Positions 15,094 through 22,971 of a stretch of DNA of 26,414 nucleotides are shown piece by piece. A program made the position numbers and the translations under genes. The notes below the pieces were generated by a model that saw only the letters and a program-made list of their open reading frames with translations, did no database searches and was not told where the DNA came from. Numbering within the stretch: position 1 is the stretch's first letter; each line of letters begins with the position of its first letter. The DNA is taken from NCBI GenBank assembly GCA_902806355.1, contig CADCWI010000052.1, positions 1 to 26,414 on the forward strand. Reading direction: 5' to 3'. This DNA comes from an uncultured Thermomicrobiales bacterium (GTDB lineage Bacteria; Chloroflexota; Chloroflexia; Thermomicrobiales; UBA6265).

Positions 15094-16929
15094 TCACTCC
15101 ATCGCTTGGGCGAGCGGCTCGGCGGTGTCGGCCGACATACGCAGGTCAAGCGACTTCGACTCCACCACTGGCTGGACCATCTCGAGGAACTGGTCGATCG
15201 TCATTGCGCCCAGATCCTCGCCGTCGCGGAGGCGAACGGCCACGCTGTTGGCTTCCGCTTCGCGCTTCCCGACAACCAGCATGTACGGGATCTTCTCCAG
15301 TTGGGCGTTTCGGATTTTTGCCTGCATCCTGCCCCCGGACGTGTCGACGTTGGTGCGCAGACCGGCGCTCTTGAGGCGAACTCCGACAGCTTCGGCAAAC
15401 ACCACCTGATCGTCGGTGATGGGAATGACTGCTACCTGGATCGGCGCCAGCCAGACGGGGAATGCGCCTGCGTAGTGCTCGACAAGTCCGCCGACGAAAC
15501 GCTCCATCGAACCGAGAAGCGTGCGGTGGATCATCGCCACGCGATGGCGCTCACCATCTTCTGCGATGTAGTTGACGTCGAACCGCTCCGGCAGGTTGAA
15601 GTCAACCTGAATCGTCGGTCCCGTCCAGGCTCGTCCCAGGGCGTCCAGCCATTTGATGTCGATCTTGGGCCCGTAGAACGCGCCTTCCCCCGCGTCCAGC
15701 GTGTAGGTGAGTTGTCGTGTTTCCAGCGCTTGCTTGAGCGCGTCTATTGCGCGGTCCCAGGTCGCGTCGTCACCGATCGCCTTCTCGGGCTTGGTGCCGA
15801 GATACGCCTCGAACCGGTAACCAAAGACAGCCGCCATGTGCGCGGCGAGGTCTATAACGGCACCTACTTCCACCACTACCTGGTCGGGCGTGCAGAAGAT
15901 GTGCGAATCGTCCTGCGTGAACCCCCGCACGCGCAGCATCCCATGAAGCGTGCCCGATCGTTCGTAGCGATAGACGGTCCCAAGCTCGGCGTACCGGACC
16001 GGCAGTTCCCGGTAGGAGTGGACCTGATTCTTGTAAATCATGATGTGACCGGGACAGTTCATCGGCTTGAGGTAGTAATCGACCTCCTCGATTGACATCG
16101 GCGAATACATGTTTTCGCCGTATGTCTCGAGGTGACCTGACGTGCGATAGATCTTCTCCGACGCGATATGAGGCGTGTACACGAGGTCATAGCCGCGGGC
16201 GAGTTGCTCCTGCTGCTCGAACTGCTCGACGAGGTAGCGGATCATCGCGCCTTTGGGATGCCACAGGATCAGCCCGGGGCCGATCTCCTCGGACACCGAG
16301 AAGAGGTCAAGCTCACGGCCCAGGCGGCGATGATCGCGCTTCCGCGCCTCTTCCAGCACGGCGAGGTAGTCGTCCAGTTCCTGCTGCGTGAACCAGGCAG
16401 TGCCATAAATGCGCTGGAGCATGGGGCGCTTCTCATCCCCACGCCAATACGCGCCAGCGATCGACTGGAGTTTGAACGGGCCGATCTCGCGGGTGGATTC
16501 GACATGTGGCCCCCGGCATAGATCGAGGAAAACCCCTTGTTGATAGGTCGTGATCGTCTCGTCTTCGGGAAACCCCTCGATGAGCTCGACCTTGTACGGG
16601 TTGTCGCCGAAAAGGGCAAGCGCCTCTTCCCGCGAGAGCTCGGTACGCACGAAGGCTTCGTTTTTCTTGCGGTGTGCCCGCATCCGTTGCTCGATCTGGA
16701 CGAGATCGTCGGGCGTGAGCGGCCTGGGCAGTTCAAAGTCATAGTAGAAGCCGTTGGCGATCGCGGGGCCGATGCCGAACTTGGCTTTGGGGAACATCTC
16801 CTGGACTGCTTCGGCCATGAGATGGGCCGCTGAATGGCGCATCCGCGCCAACTCGTAGTCGCGGTCGTTGCCCGAGTCGATGGCAACGTCGATGTCCATT
16901 GTCGAAATGTCTTGTACGTCCGTTGACAT
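15094..16929 (-). CDS. thrS: Threonyl-tRNA synthetase lacking the N-terminal TGS domain
   Basis: A class II aminoacyl-tRNA synthetase of 611 residues that charges tRNA-Thr. The editing domain comes almost first: HSAAH (32-36) with C138 and H142 in DLCRGPH. The catalytic domain follows, with MNCPGH (zinc cysteine), the motif 2 region RYERSGTLHGMLRVRGF, QDDSHIFC (zinc histidine) and the motif 3 region HRTLLGSMERF. The C-terminal anticodon-binding domain begins near PVWLAPIQV. Only about 27 mostly acidic residues precede the editing domain, so the N1/TGS domain found in E. coli ThrRS is missing. The ATG at 16929 has AGGGAG five bases upstream. The longer in-frame start at 17055 lies inside the T-box RNA and is rejected. 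Expression is expected to respond to uncharged tRNA-Thr. Confidence 0.95.
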   Translation of the reverse strand: MSTDVQDISTMDIDVAIDSGNDRDYELARMRHSAAHLMAEAVQEMFPKAKFGIGPAIANGFYYDFELPRPLTPDDLVQIEQRMRAHRKKNEAFVRTELSREEALALFGDNPYKVELIEGFPEDETITTYQQGVFLDLCRGPHVESTREIGPFKLQSIAGAYWRGDEKRPMLQRIYGTAWFTQQELDDYLAVLEEARKRDHRRLGRELDLFSVSEEIGPGLILWHPKGAMIRYLVEQFEQQEQLARGYDLVYTPHIASEKIYRTSGHLETYGENMYSPMSIEEVDYYLKPMNCPGHIMIYKNQVHSYRELPVRYAELGTVYRYERSGTLHGMLRVRGFTQDDSHIFCTPDQVVVEVGAVIDLAAHMAAVFGYRFEAYLGTKPEKAIGDDATWDRAIDALKQALETRQLTYTLDAGEGAFYGPKIDIKWLDALGRAWTGPTIQVDFNLPERFDVNYIAEDGERHRVAMIHRTLLGSMERFVGGLVEHYAGAFPVWLAPIQVAVIPITDDQVVFAEAVGVRLKSAGLRTNVDTSGGRMQAKIRNAQLEKIPYMLVVGKREAEANSVAVRLRDGEDLGAMTIDQFLEMVQPVVESKSLDLRMSADTAEPLAQAME

Positions 16930-16980
16930 GGAGGCTCCCTTGGAACTGGCGTCCGACTGCGGCTGAAAGCGAGTCAGTGA

Positions 16981-17023
16981 GGAACGCAAAGCGGCCCGGC
17001 TGTCCGCAAGGGACGCCGGGCCG
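16981..17023 (-). terminator. T-box terminator hairpin before thrS
   Basis: CGGCCCGGC (17023-17015) pairs perfectly over nine bases with GCCGGGCCG (17000-16992) across a 14-base loop. It is followed by CTTTGCGTT, a weak T-run. The 5' arm overlaps the antiterminator, so uncharged tRNA-Thr should prevent this hairpin from forming. Confidence 0.8.
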
Positions 17024-17262
17024 GCGTGGTTCCACCCCAATTCCGGTGGGCGCAAAAGGTATATGCCGCCAACCGCTCATTGCGTCCGGTAACGGGGACG
17101 ATCCGGAAGCCGCTACCAGGACACCGTTAAGGCTGCCCGTTCACGCTCCTGCTCCCAGGTGGTATCACCTTGTGTGGCATGGATCCGGCTCGCACCTATC
17201 CCGGATTCGCTAACCTGCCAGCACATCAGACATGTCCTGATCTCGGCATGTGTCGATTCACT
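16981..17262 (-). promoter_or_regulatory. T-box riboswitch (tRNA-Thr sensing) in the thrS leader
   Basis: Read on the minus strand, the leader contains the main T-box landmarks in order. Stem I includes TGGCA pairing with TGCCA, and ATCCGG with CCGGAT closing a distal loop that carries GGTGCGAG (17196-17189). The specifier region reads GATACCACC, with ACC, a Thr codon, at 17163-17161. The T-box proper is GGGGTGGAACCACG (17038-17025). The antiterminator (17037-17010) pairs GGG with CCC and ACGCCGG with CCGGCGT around the TGGAACC bulge, which reads the tRNA acceptor end. It excludes the terminator at 17023-16992. The variable TGGA base predicts U at the discriminator of the sensed tRNA-Thr(GGU). 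Confidence 0.92.
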
Positions 17263-17269
17263 TGACACC

Positions 17270-17298
17270 AGCCTACGCAGCTTTGGACGACATGTCAA
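17270..17298 (-). promoter_or_regulatory. Sigma-70-type promoter of the thrS T-box leader
   Basis: A perfect TTGACA (17298-17293) is followed after exactly 17 bases by TAGGCT (17275-17270). It overlaps the last codons and the stop of the carboxypeptidase gene. The predicted start near 17262 coincides with the start of the T-box structure, which supports the call even though the -10 is only a half match. Confidence 0.6.
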
Positions 17299-18463
17299 CA
17301 TGGCGCCTCGACTGCATGGGCCGCCGAAAGGTCAGGAGACCACGGTAGCCGACCAGGGCAACCGCAACCGCGGCCAGGACCCAGCTCGCCGCCCCGCGCC
17401 GCTCCGTTCCAACACTGTCGTGTGTCTCGCCGGGAGCCGTTATCGCTGGTGCCTCGGCGTGCGACGGGGGAACCAGTACGCTGGCCTCCACCGGCGCGAG
17501 CGACACAGACGGCTTCGCCGAGCGAGCGAGTTCGGCAACCGCCGGATCGACGAAAGTCACGACATCACCGCTGAAGGCCCGGCTGGAACTCAGCAACGCT
17601 GCCTTGCGCTCGAACCCGTAATCAAGCAGGACGCGATTGTCATCGTACCAGTCGCCGGGTGCGATCCCATCGAGAGTCACCGCGATCATTCGCAGGTCTT
17701 GTTGGCTGGCGATATTGAGCAAACAGTATCCCGCGTCGAGGTCATATCCGGTCTTGCCTCCAAGGATTGGAGCGTAGTCCGAAAGCAAACGATTGGTATT
17801 GGAAAGGCTTAGTAACTCATTTGACGTAACATAACTTCTCGTCCCCATAATGTCGAGAAGCGTCTCGTTTTTCGCCAGGTAGCGCGCGAAGGCGGCGACA
17901 TCCCAGGCACTGGAGTGGTGATTCGGCACACCCCAGCCATGGGGGTTAACCAGATGCGTATCGCGCAACCCAAGATCCTGGAGCCGCTGGTTCATCAGGT
18001 CCATGAAGCGCTGGGACGCCTGTGCATCTGTATCCCCGGGCCGACCGCCAAGGGTGCGCGCAATCGCGTTGGCGGCATCGTTTCCTGAGGGAAGGAGCAT
18101 GCCGTAGATCATGTCTTCCAGGGTGTAGGTTTCGTCGACTCCAAATCCCATCAACGTGCCGGACGAGCCGAAATAGGAGCCTTCGGGGGATCTTAGATCG
18201 GAGTCCGCTGTTGTGATCGGGGTGGTAAGCGGGGCCATTTCCATCGCCTGTGCGGCGGTGAACACCTTGGTCAGGCTGGCGATCGGGACCTTGTCCCGAG
18301 CACCTCGTTGGGCAAACACCTCCCCGGTGTCCATGTCGGCGAGGATGTATCGCTTGGAGTTGATTTGAAGCTCCGGGACCTCCTGGGCGACCGCGTACAC
18401 CGGACCGAGGAGCAGCATCATGATCGCCAGAACGGTCGGCATGTGGATGCGGGTAATTGTCAT
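17273..18463 (-). CDS. D-alanyl-D-alanine carboxypeptidase (penicillin-binding protein, S11 family)
   Basis: A 396-residue exported serine peptidase that trims the terminal D-Ala of peptidoglycan stem peptides. All three S11 boxes are present: SLTK (S63, K66), SGN (126-128) and KTG (237-239). A signal peptide covers the hydrophobic stretch to AVAQ (residue 27). After the catalytic domain and a Pro/Ala-rich linker comes a C-terminal membrane helix (about 358-378) followed by a basic tail. It is therefore anchored outside the cell by its C-terminus, as DacF-like proteins are. The ATG at 18463 has AGGA six bases upstream. A longer in-frame start at 18586 would translate the tRNA and terminator and is rejected. 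The gene follows tRNA-Val on the same strand, behind a strong terminator. Confidence 0.93.
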   Translation of the reverse strand: MTITRIHMPTVLAIMMLLLGPVYAVAQEVPELQINSKRYILADMDTGEVFAQRGARDKVPIASLTKVFTAAQAMEMAPLTTPITTADSDLRSPEGSYFGSSGTLMGFGVDETYTLEDMIYGMLLPSGNDAANAIARTLGGRPGDTDAQASQRFMDLMNQRLQDLGLRDTHLVNPHGWGVPNHHSSAWDVAAFARYLAKNETLLDIMGTRSYVTSNELLSLSNTNRLLSDYAPILGGKTGYDLDAGYCLLNIASQQDLRMIAVTLDGIAPGDWYDDNRVLLDYGFERKAALLSSSRAFSGDVVTFVDPAVAELARSAKPSVSLAPVEASVLVPPSHAEAPAITAPGETHDSVGTERRGAASWVLAAVAVALVGYRGLLTFRRPMQSRRHVDMSSKAA

Positions 18464-18505
18464 CGGAGATCCTGCGCTTGATCGATGTGACTGGACACGT
18501 GCCGT

Positions 18506-18546
18506 AAACAAAAAGCGCCGGTCTCCTTGATCGGAAACCGACGCTT
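18506..18546 (-). terminator. Intrinsic terminator after tRNA-Val
   Basis: On the minus strand AAGCGTCGGTTTCC pairs with GGAGACCGGCGCTT, with two or three mismatches, across a short loop. A run of five T (18514-18510) follows. This is a classic terminator, placed seven bases after the tRNA. It separates the tRNA transcript from the carboxypeptidase gene. Confidence 0.85.
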
Positions 18547-18552
18547 GGCGGG

Positions 18553-18626
18553 TGGGCGATACTGGACTCGAACCAGTGACCTCCACGATGTCAACGTGGC
18601 GCTCTAACCAGCTGAGCTAATCACCC
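18553..18626 (-). tRNA. tRNA-Val (anticodon GAC)
   Basis: A full cloverleaf is readable on the minus strand. The acceptor stem is GGGTGAT pairing with ATCGCCC (one G-U). The D-arm is AGCTCAGCTGGTTAGAGC and the anticodon stem CCACG/CGTGG encloses TTGACAT. The T-arm contains GGTTCGAGTCC. The anticodon GAC (18592-18590) reads GUC and GUU valine codons. The discriminator is A, and the following bases are CCG, so the 3' CCA is not encoded and must be added after transcription. Confidence 0.96.
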
Positions 18627-18638
18627 GAGAGCAAGCCG

Positions 18639-18667
18639 ATTATAGGCGGGCATCCGAGGATGGTCAA
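18639..18667 (-). promoter_or_regulatory. Strong sigma-70-type promoter of tRNA-Val
   Basis: TTGACC (18667-18662) and a perfect TATAAT (18644-18639) are separated by exactly 17 bases. The -10 lies 12 bases before the mature tRNA 5' end, leaving a very short leader. This is the best promoter match in the window. Confidence 0.85.
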
Positions 18668-18684
18668 CCTGTGGCGACGCGCCG

Positions 18685-19188
18685 TCATGGCTGGGCCAGG
18701 TCACGGGCGAGATCGATGAACTCGTGCGTCGTGATGACGATCTTCCCGCCGCTGGCCTCGATGAAGTACTGCACTTGAAGGTTGACCACAGAACCGGAGT
18801 TGTCGCCGGCAAGCCGAAAGTCGGTGCGGAGACCACAGACACGCTTGCCCCGGGCAAAGGCATAGCCAATCTCGGCAGCGGTTCCGGAGTCCACGTCGAC
18901 ACCATCGAGTACCGCGAAGACCGCATCTGCCTCATCGATGCTCTGAGCATTTGTCCGTCCCAGTTCGGTATTTATCCGCGCCAACCGTCCATCGCGTTCG
19001 GACACACTGTCGACCGCCGCGAGATCGGCAAACTCCTTGGCAAAACGTACATCGTCCCAGGGGTTAGCGACGGTGATGACCTCGCGCAGGCGTTCCACAA
19101 GGTCGGCCATAAACGGCCGGGTCGATTCGGCAAACCCGAGCGGGGACGCAAGGTAGAGTGAGCGGGCGAATTGGGCTCGATCTGGCAT
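18685..19188 (-). CDS. Nucleoside 2-deoxyribosyltransferase-like protein
   Basis: A 167-residue Rossmann-like protein of the nucleoside 2-deoxyribosyltransferase family. It has the N-terminal YLASPLG strand-loop (12-18), a DAVFAVLDG stretch (88-96) and the signature DSGTAAEIGYA (100-110) with the likely nucleophile E106. A further conserved VCGLRTDFR strand (117-125) follows. Family members cleave or exchange the glycosidic bond of deoxynucleosides or nucleotides for salvage or pool cleaning. Length is typical. The ATG at 19188 has AAGGAG six bases upstream. The gene lies between the RNase H-like gene and tRNA-Val, all on the minus strand, with 130 structured bases before it. Confidence 0.87.
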   Translation of the reverse strand: MPDRAQFARSLYLASPLGFAESTRPFMADLVERLREVITVANPWDDVRFAKEFADLAAVDSVSERDGRLARINTELGRTNAQSIDEADAVFAVLDGVDVDSGTAAEIGYAFARGKRVCGLRTDFRLAGDNSGSVVNLQVQYFIEASGGKIVITTHEFIDLARDLAQP

Positions 19189-19215
19189 GTGCGGCTCCTT
19201 GCCGGACAGGTCATA

Positions 19216-19236
19216 CCGCCGGAGGACGTCCGGCGG
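19216..19236. repeat. Perfect 8-bp GC-rich hairpin upstream of the deoxyribosyltransferase gene
   Basis: CCGCCGGA (19216-19223) pairs with TCCGGCGG (19229-19236) over a five-base loop. A looser pair, CCAGTCG (19247-19253) with CGACTGG (19281-19287), stacks beside it. No T-run follows on the minus strand, so it may be a weak terminator for the RNase H-like gene or a leader structure. Confidence 0.4.
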
Positions 19237-19318
19237 TGATCCGAAGCCAGTCGTCGGGATCAGGCGAAAACGGGAAACGCCGACTGGATCCGACCGGGGG
19301 TAGCATGGCCGCGCCTGT

Positions 19319-19756
19319 TCAGTGACCGAGTCTCGCTACCGATTTCGCCCTGGGGTGCCAGACCAGATCAACCTTGAAGAATTGACGCATGAGGCCGCTC
19401 GCTTCCGTATACAGCGGCCGCAATCCTTCGTTCTTGAGCTTCCACTTCTTGAGAAGCTGGAACAAGACGAGCTTGCTGTCGCCGTTGACGAGCACCTTGG
19501 CAGTCCCCTTTTGGTCGCCAAGGTGCTCCGCAAGCCAGCGCAAGGCGTGGATCAGGGTCATGTACTCGGCCTGATTATTAGTGATCTTGTCCCCGTATTC
19601 CTCTCGCCTGTGGCAAAGCACGGTGCCGTCGCTGGTGATTTCGTAGCTCCCATACCCTTTTCCGGGGTTCCCGAGCGCCCCGCCATCAAAGACGATCTGG
19701 AACGACGGATAGGCGGGTTTTGAAACGTCCGAAGTGCTCGCCGGTGCAGTCGACAT
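19319..19756 (-). CDS. RNase HI-like protein
   Basis: A 145-residue RNase H fold protein. The first strand carries VFDGGALGNPG (catalytic D24), helix A has NNQAEY (E64) and strand 4 ends in NGDSKL (D93). These are three of the four acidic residues that hold Mg in RNase HI. The C-terminus ends in WHPRAKSVARLGH, and I do not see the fourth aspartate that normally follows the flexible loop, so activity may be altered or a late histidine may substitute. The start is the ATG at 19756 with GGAAGG seven bases upstream; a TTG at 19771 is a poorer choice. It lies 70 bases after the EF-G-like gene and could share its transcript. Expected role: removal of RNA from RNA-DNA hybrids. Confidence 0.85.
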   Translation of the reverse strand: MSTAPASTSDVSKPAYPSFQIVFDGGALGNPGKGYGSYEITSDGTVLCHRREEYGDKITNNQAEYMTLIHALRWLAEHLGDQKGTAKVLVNGDSKLVLFQLLKKWKLKNEGLRPLYTEASGLMRQFFKVDLVWHPRAKSVARLGH

Positions 19757-19826
19757 CCCTGTTCCTTCCAATGTGACTTGTGGTACTGGCGCCTCCGGCG
19801 ATAGGCGTTCGCACCCCAGCCCGCGC

Positions 19827-21905
19827 TTACGCGTGAGCCTTCATGTCGACCGCTTGCCGGATGCGTTCCGCCATGTGTGACGGCACAGGCTGATAGTAGG
19901 CGAACTCAGTGCTGAACGACCCACGTCCCTGGGTCAATGAACGAAGGTCCGTTGCGTATCGCTGCGCCTCGGCGGCGGGAATGTGCGCTTCGATGGTGGA
20001 GAGCCCATCCTCGCCGGGTTCGATGCCATTGACATGTGCTCGCTTGACGTTCAGGTCACCCATGACATCGCCCATCGACAGTTCTGGTACGGTCACCCGG
20101 AGGAGCAGGATCGGCTCCAGCAGCGTCGGCGAGCCGCCGAGCACGGCTTTCTTGAACGCTTCCCTGGCGGCAATCTTGAACGCCATTTCGTTGGAATCTA
20201 CATCGTGATAGGACCCGTCGGTCAGGATCGCCTTGACATTGACGACCGGGAACCCCGCCATCGGGCCGCATTCGAGCGCCTCGCGGATGCCTTTCTCGAC
20301 CGCCGGGAAAAAGCTCCGCGGCACCGAGCCACCGACGACCTGTTCCACAAACTCGAAGTCCGACTCTGGAAGGGGCTCGAGCTCGAGATGGACGTGCCCG
20401 TACTGCCCGGCTCCGCCGGTTTGCTTCTTGTGCTTGTATTCGCTTTTGGTCTTGCTGCCGATGGTCTCTCGATAGGCGACGCGCGGCAGCGCCGTTTCGA
20501 CATTGACGCCGCTCCGCCGGGTCATCCGTTCCAGGGCAATTTCAACGTGGGGCGCGCCGAGACCCCGCAGGATCGTCTCACCTGTCCCCGGATCCCGAGC
20601 AACGATAAGCGTTGGATCCTCCTCGTGAAGGCGGACCAATGCTTGGCTGAGCTTGTCGAGGTCGCTTTTGGTTTTTGGATGGACCGCAGTCGCGTACGTG
20701 GACGGCGGAAAGGCAATCGGAGCAATCACGATGTCCGCTCCATCGGCGCAAATCGTGTCGCCGGTCATGACCGAGGCAAGCTTTGAGACGCCGCCGAAAT
20801 CGCCCGCCACGACATGGTCGGTCGCCGGATGCTCCTTGCCAAAAGGTTGGAAGGCTTGTCCGATCCGTTCGCCTTCCCCCTTCGATCCGTTCCGAACGTG
20901 CGAGTGCGATGACAACGTTCCCGAGAATACCCGGAAGAGAGTCACCCGGCCGACGTGGGGGTCTGCCACGGTCTTGAACGCAAGGGCCGCCAGCGGAGCA
21001 TTCGGGTCTGCCGTGAGAGTGATTGCGGACCCTGCGGATTGCGCGGGTTCCGTGCGGGACGCCGCCGCGGGAAGCTCGCGAACAATCGCGGAGAGAAGCG
21101 GCTGAATGCAGCGGGTGTACTGGGTGGCACCACAGAGCATCGGTGTCACCGAGCCATCCTCAATACACCTGGCCAGCTCACCGAAAAGTTCCTCGTCGGT
21201 CAGCGGATCATCATCGAGATAGCGAACCATGAGGTTCTCATTGTGTTCAGCGATGCTCTCCACCAGGGTGCGGCGTGCTGACTCACATTCCTCGGCAAGC
21301 GATTCGGGAATGGGGACGATCTCGTATCCGCCATCGCTTGTGTCGCTGAAGATCATCGCCGTGTTGCTAAGGAGGTCAACGACGCCCTTGAAATCCTTGT
21401 CGCTCCCGATCGGGAACTGGATTGGGGCCACGCTCTTGCCGAAGGCTTCCTGGACGGAGGCGACGGTGCGGTGGAAGTCTGCGTTCTCGCGGTTCATCTT
21501 GTTGAGGAAGATGAGCCGTGGCAGCTTGTGCTGGTTGGCGAGCTTCCAGGCGAGTTCGGTTCCGACCTGTACCCCGGCTGACGCATCGATCACGATTACC
21601 GCACCGTCGACCACGCGCATGGCGGCATGCACCTCGCCGAGGAAGTCCGCATACCCAGGAACATCGAGCAGGTTGATCTTGTGATCTTCCCATTCAATCG
21701 GAATCACTGACGTACTGATCGAGATGCCGCGCTTGATCTCATCGGGATCGAAATCGGAGGCGGTACTGCCATCTGCGATGTTGCCGAGTCGGGAAGCCCC
21801 GCCGCTGACGAACAGGCACGCTTCGGCGAGGGAGGTCTTGCCTGCTCCGCCATGCGAGAAGAGGCCGACGTTTCGGATGCGATCCGCAGGGTACTGTTTC
21901 ATCAT
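19827..21905 (-). CDS. EF-G-like translational GTPase (EF-G2/FusA-like paralogue)
   Basis: A 692-residue protein with the full EF-G domain set. The G domain has the P-loop SHGGAGKT (17-24), switch I RGISIS (59-64), DVPG (81-84) and NKMN (135-138). Domain II begins near LAALAFKTVADPHVGRV, and domains III to V follow, with the domain IV segment GSVPRSFFPAVEKGIREAL. The SHGGAGKT loop and the STASDFDPDEIKRGISI type switch mark the EF-G-like subgroup (FusA2-like) rather than canonical EF-G, which is usually encoded near rpsL/rpsG. NKMN in place of NKMD could change nucleotide specificity or affinity. Two tandem ATGs (21905, 21902) follow GGGAG. A promoter is seen upstream at 21981-22008. Its role is probably in ribosome function under particular conditions. 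Confidence 0.9.
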   Translation of the reverse strand: MMKQYPADRIRNVGLFSHGGAGKTSLAEACLFVSGGASRLGNIADGSTASDFDPDEIKRGISISTSVIPIEWEDHKINLLDVPGYADFLGEVHAAMRVVDGAVIVIDASAGVQVGTELAWKLANQHKLPRLIFLNKMNRENADFHRTVASVQEAFGKSVAPIQFPIGSDKDFKGVVDLLSNTAMIFSDTSDGGYEIVPIPESLAEECESARRTLVESIAEHNENLMVRYLDDDPLTDEELFGELARCIEDGSVTPMLCGATQYTRCIQPLLSAIVRELPAAASRTEPAQSAGSAITLTADPNAPLAALAFKTVADPHVGRVTLFRVFSGTLSSHSHVRNGSKGEGERIGQAFQPFGKEHPATDHVVAGDFGGVSKLASVMTGDTICADGADIVIAPIAFPPSTYATAVHPKTKSDLDKLSQALVRLHEEDPTLIVARDPGTGETILRGLGAPHVEIALERMTRRSGVNVETALPRVAYRETIGSKTKSEYKHKKQTGGAGQYGHVHLELEPLPESDFEFVEQVVGGSVPRSFFPAVEKGIREALECGPMAGFPVVNVKAILTDGSYHDVDSNEMAFKIAAREAFKKAVLGGSPTLLEPILLLRVTVPELSMGDVMGDLNVKRAHVNGIEPGEDGLSTIEAHIPAAEAQRYATDLRSLTQGRGSFSTEFAYYQPVPSHMAERIRQAVDMKAHA

Positions 21906-21980
21906 TCCGCTCCCGGAAATGGACAGTACCTCGACAGGGCACTGTCGACGGAGCCGCACTCAGAATGTTGTGATCGGGTC

Positions 21981-22008
21981 AGTATATTGCGGTTCTACGC
22001 TCTCGCAA
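21981..22008 (-). promoter_or_regulatory. Candidate promoter of the EF-G-like gene
   Basis: TTGCGA (22008-22003) and TATACT (21986-21981) are separated by 16 bases on the minus strand. Transcription would start near 21974, giving a leader of about 70 bases. It lies in the 163-base gap after coaX and implies independent expression. Confidence 0.55.
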
Positions 22009-22068
22009 CACTTTTCCGTTTACAGTCGCTTCGAGCTCAGCAGGCGACAAGATTCTCGACGGCGGCCT

Positions 22069-22842
22069 TCACGGATTGAGGCGCTCGTGGATGAGCCGGA
22101 GGCCCTCGATCGTAAGGTCAGGTTCGAAGGCATGAATCAGCGGCGAGGCGTTCGCAAAAATCTCCCCATACCCGCCGGTGATGATGACCTTCGGTTCCCC
22201 GTCCATCTCACGGCGAATGCGATCGATCATGCCCTCGATCAGCGACAAGTAGCCGAGCACGACGCCGGATTGGATCGCCCCGGCGGTCGTCGTGCCGATT
22301 GCCCTGGCTGGCATGGTGAGCTCAACCGTAAAGAGCCTGGCTGCTCGGCTCACCATCGCATCGAGGGCGACGACAAGTCCCGGTGCGAGCGCTCCACCAA
22401 TGTAGGCTCCCCGGTGGTCGACGATGTCGAAATTGATGGCGGTGCCGAAGTCAATCGAAATAATCGGCGCGCCGTACTTGTGGACAGCCGCGATCGAGTT
22501 CACTAATCGATCGGCACCGATCTCTGAAGGGTTGGGATAATCGATCTCGATCCCAAGGTCGAGATCGATGCCGATCACGATGGGGTCGACGCCCAGTCGC
22601 TCCTGTCCCATCGCCGACAGCCAGCGTGTGACATTGGGGACAACACTGGAAATGACCATTGCCGACACACGGCCGGGATCGATATCGGCGGAGCCGAGAA
22701 CGGGAGCAAGGATGGCATACCATTCGTCGGGCATCCGATCGCGGCGCGTCGACATCCGGGCCGTAGCCAACAGGTGCGGTGTGCCCTGCTCGTAGACGCC
22801 CAGCACCGTATTGGTGTTTCCCACATCGACGACCAACAACAT
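22069..22842 (-). CDS. coaX: Type III pantothenate kinase (CoaX)
   Basis: A 257-residue actin-like ATPase that phosphorylates pantothenate, the first step of coenzyme A synthesis. The family motifs are clear: VVDVGNTNT (4-12), IGADR (108-112), ISIDFGTA (128-135) with the active-site region, and IGGALAPG (148-155). The length matches typical CoaX. I chose the ATG at 22842, with AGGGACGG upstream, because the strand MLLVVDVGNTN normally begins the protein. In-frame ATGs at 22878 and 22860 would add only short tails. The gene is divergent from the S41 protease across about 130 bases. Confidence 0.94.
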   Translation of the reverse strand: MLLVVDVGNTNTVLGVYEQGTPHLLATARMSTRRDRMPDEWYAILAPVLGSADIDPGRVSAMVISSVVPNVTRWLSAMGQERLGVDPIVIGIDLDLGIEIDYPNPSEIGADRLVNSIAAVHKYGAPIISIDFGTAINFDIVDHRGAYIGGALAPGLVVALDAMVSRAARLFTVELTMPARAIGTTTAGAIQSGVVLGYLSLIEGMIDRIRREMDGEPKVIITGGYGEIFANASPLIHAFEPDLTIEGLRLIHERLNP

Positions 22843-22971
22843 GTGGCCCGTCCCTTCCATTACGACGTTGTCTTTCATATCGCCAAACGTTGACTCCAGT
22901 ATCCCTTGTTGTGCCCGCTCGCCTTGCCCTACAGCGCCCACGTTGCGGGTGGCTGGTTCCGGAGTTTCCCA

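Noticed and set aside
16930..17055. Longer start for thrS at 17055
   Set aside because: The extra 42 codons lie in the T-box antiterminator and terminator, and the ATG at 16929 has a proper ribosome binding site.
18464..18586. Longer start for the carboxypeptidase at 18586
   Set aside because: The extension translates the 3' part of tRNA-Val and its terminator; the signal peptide starts at 18463.
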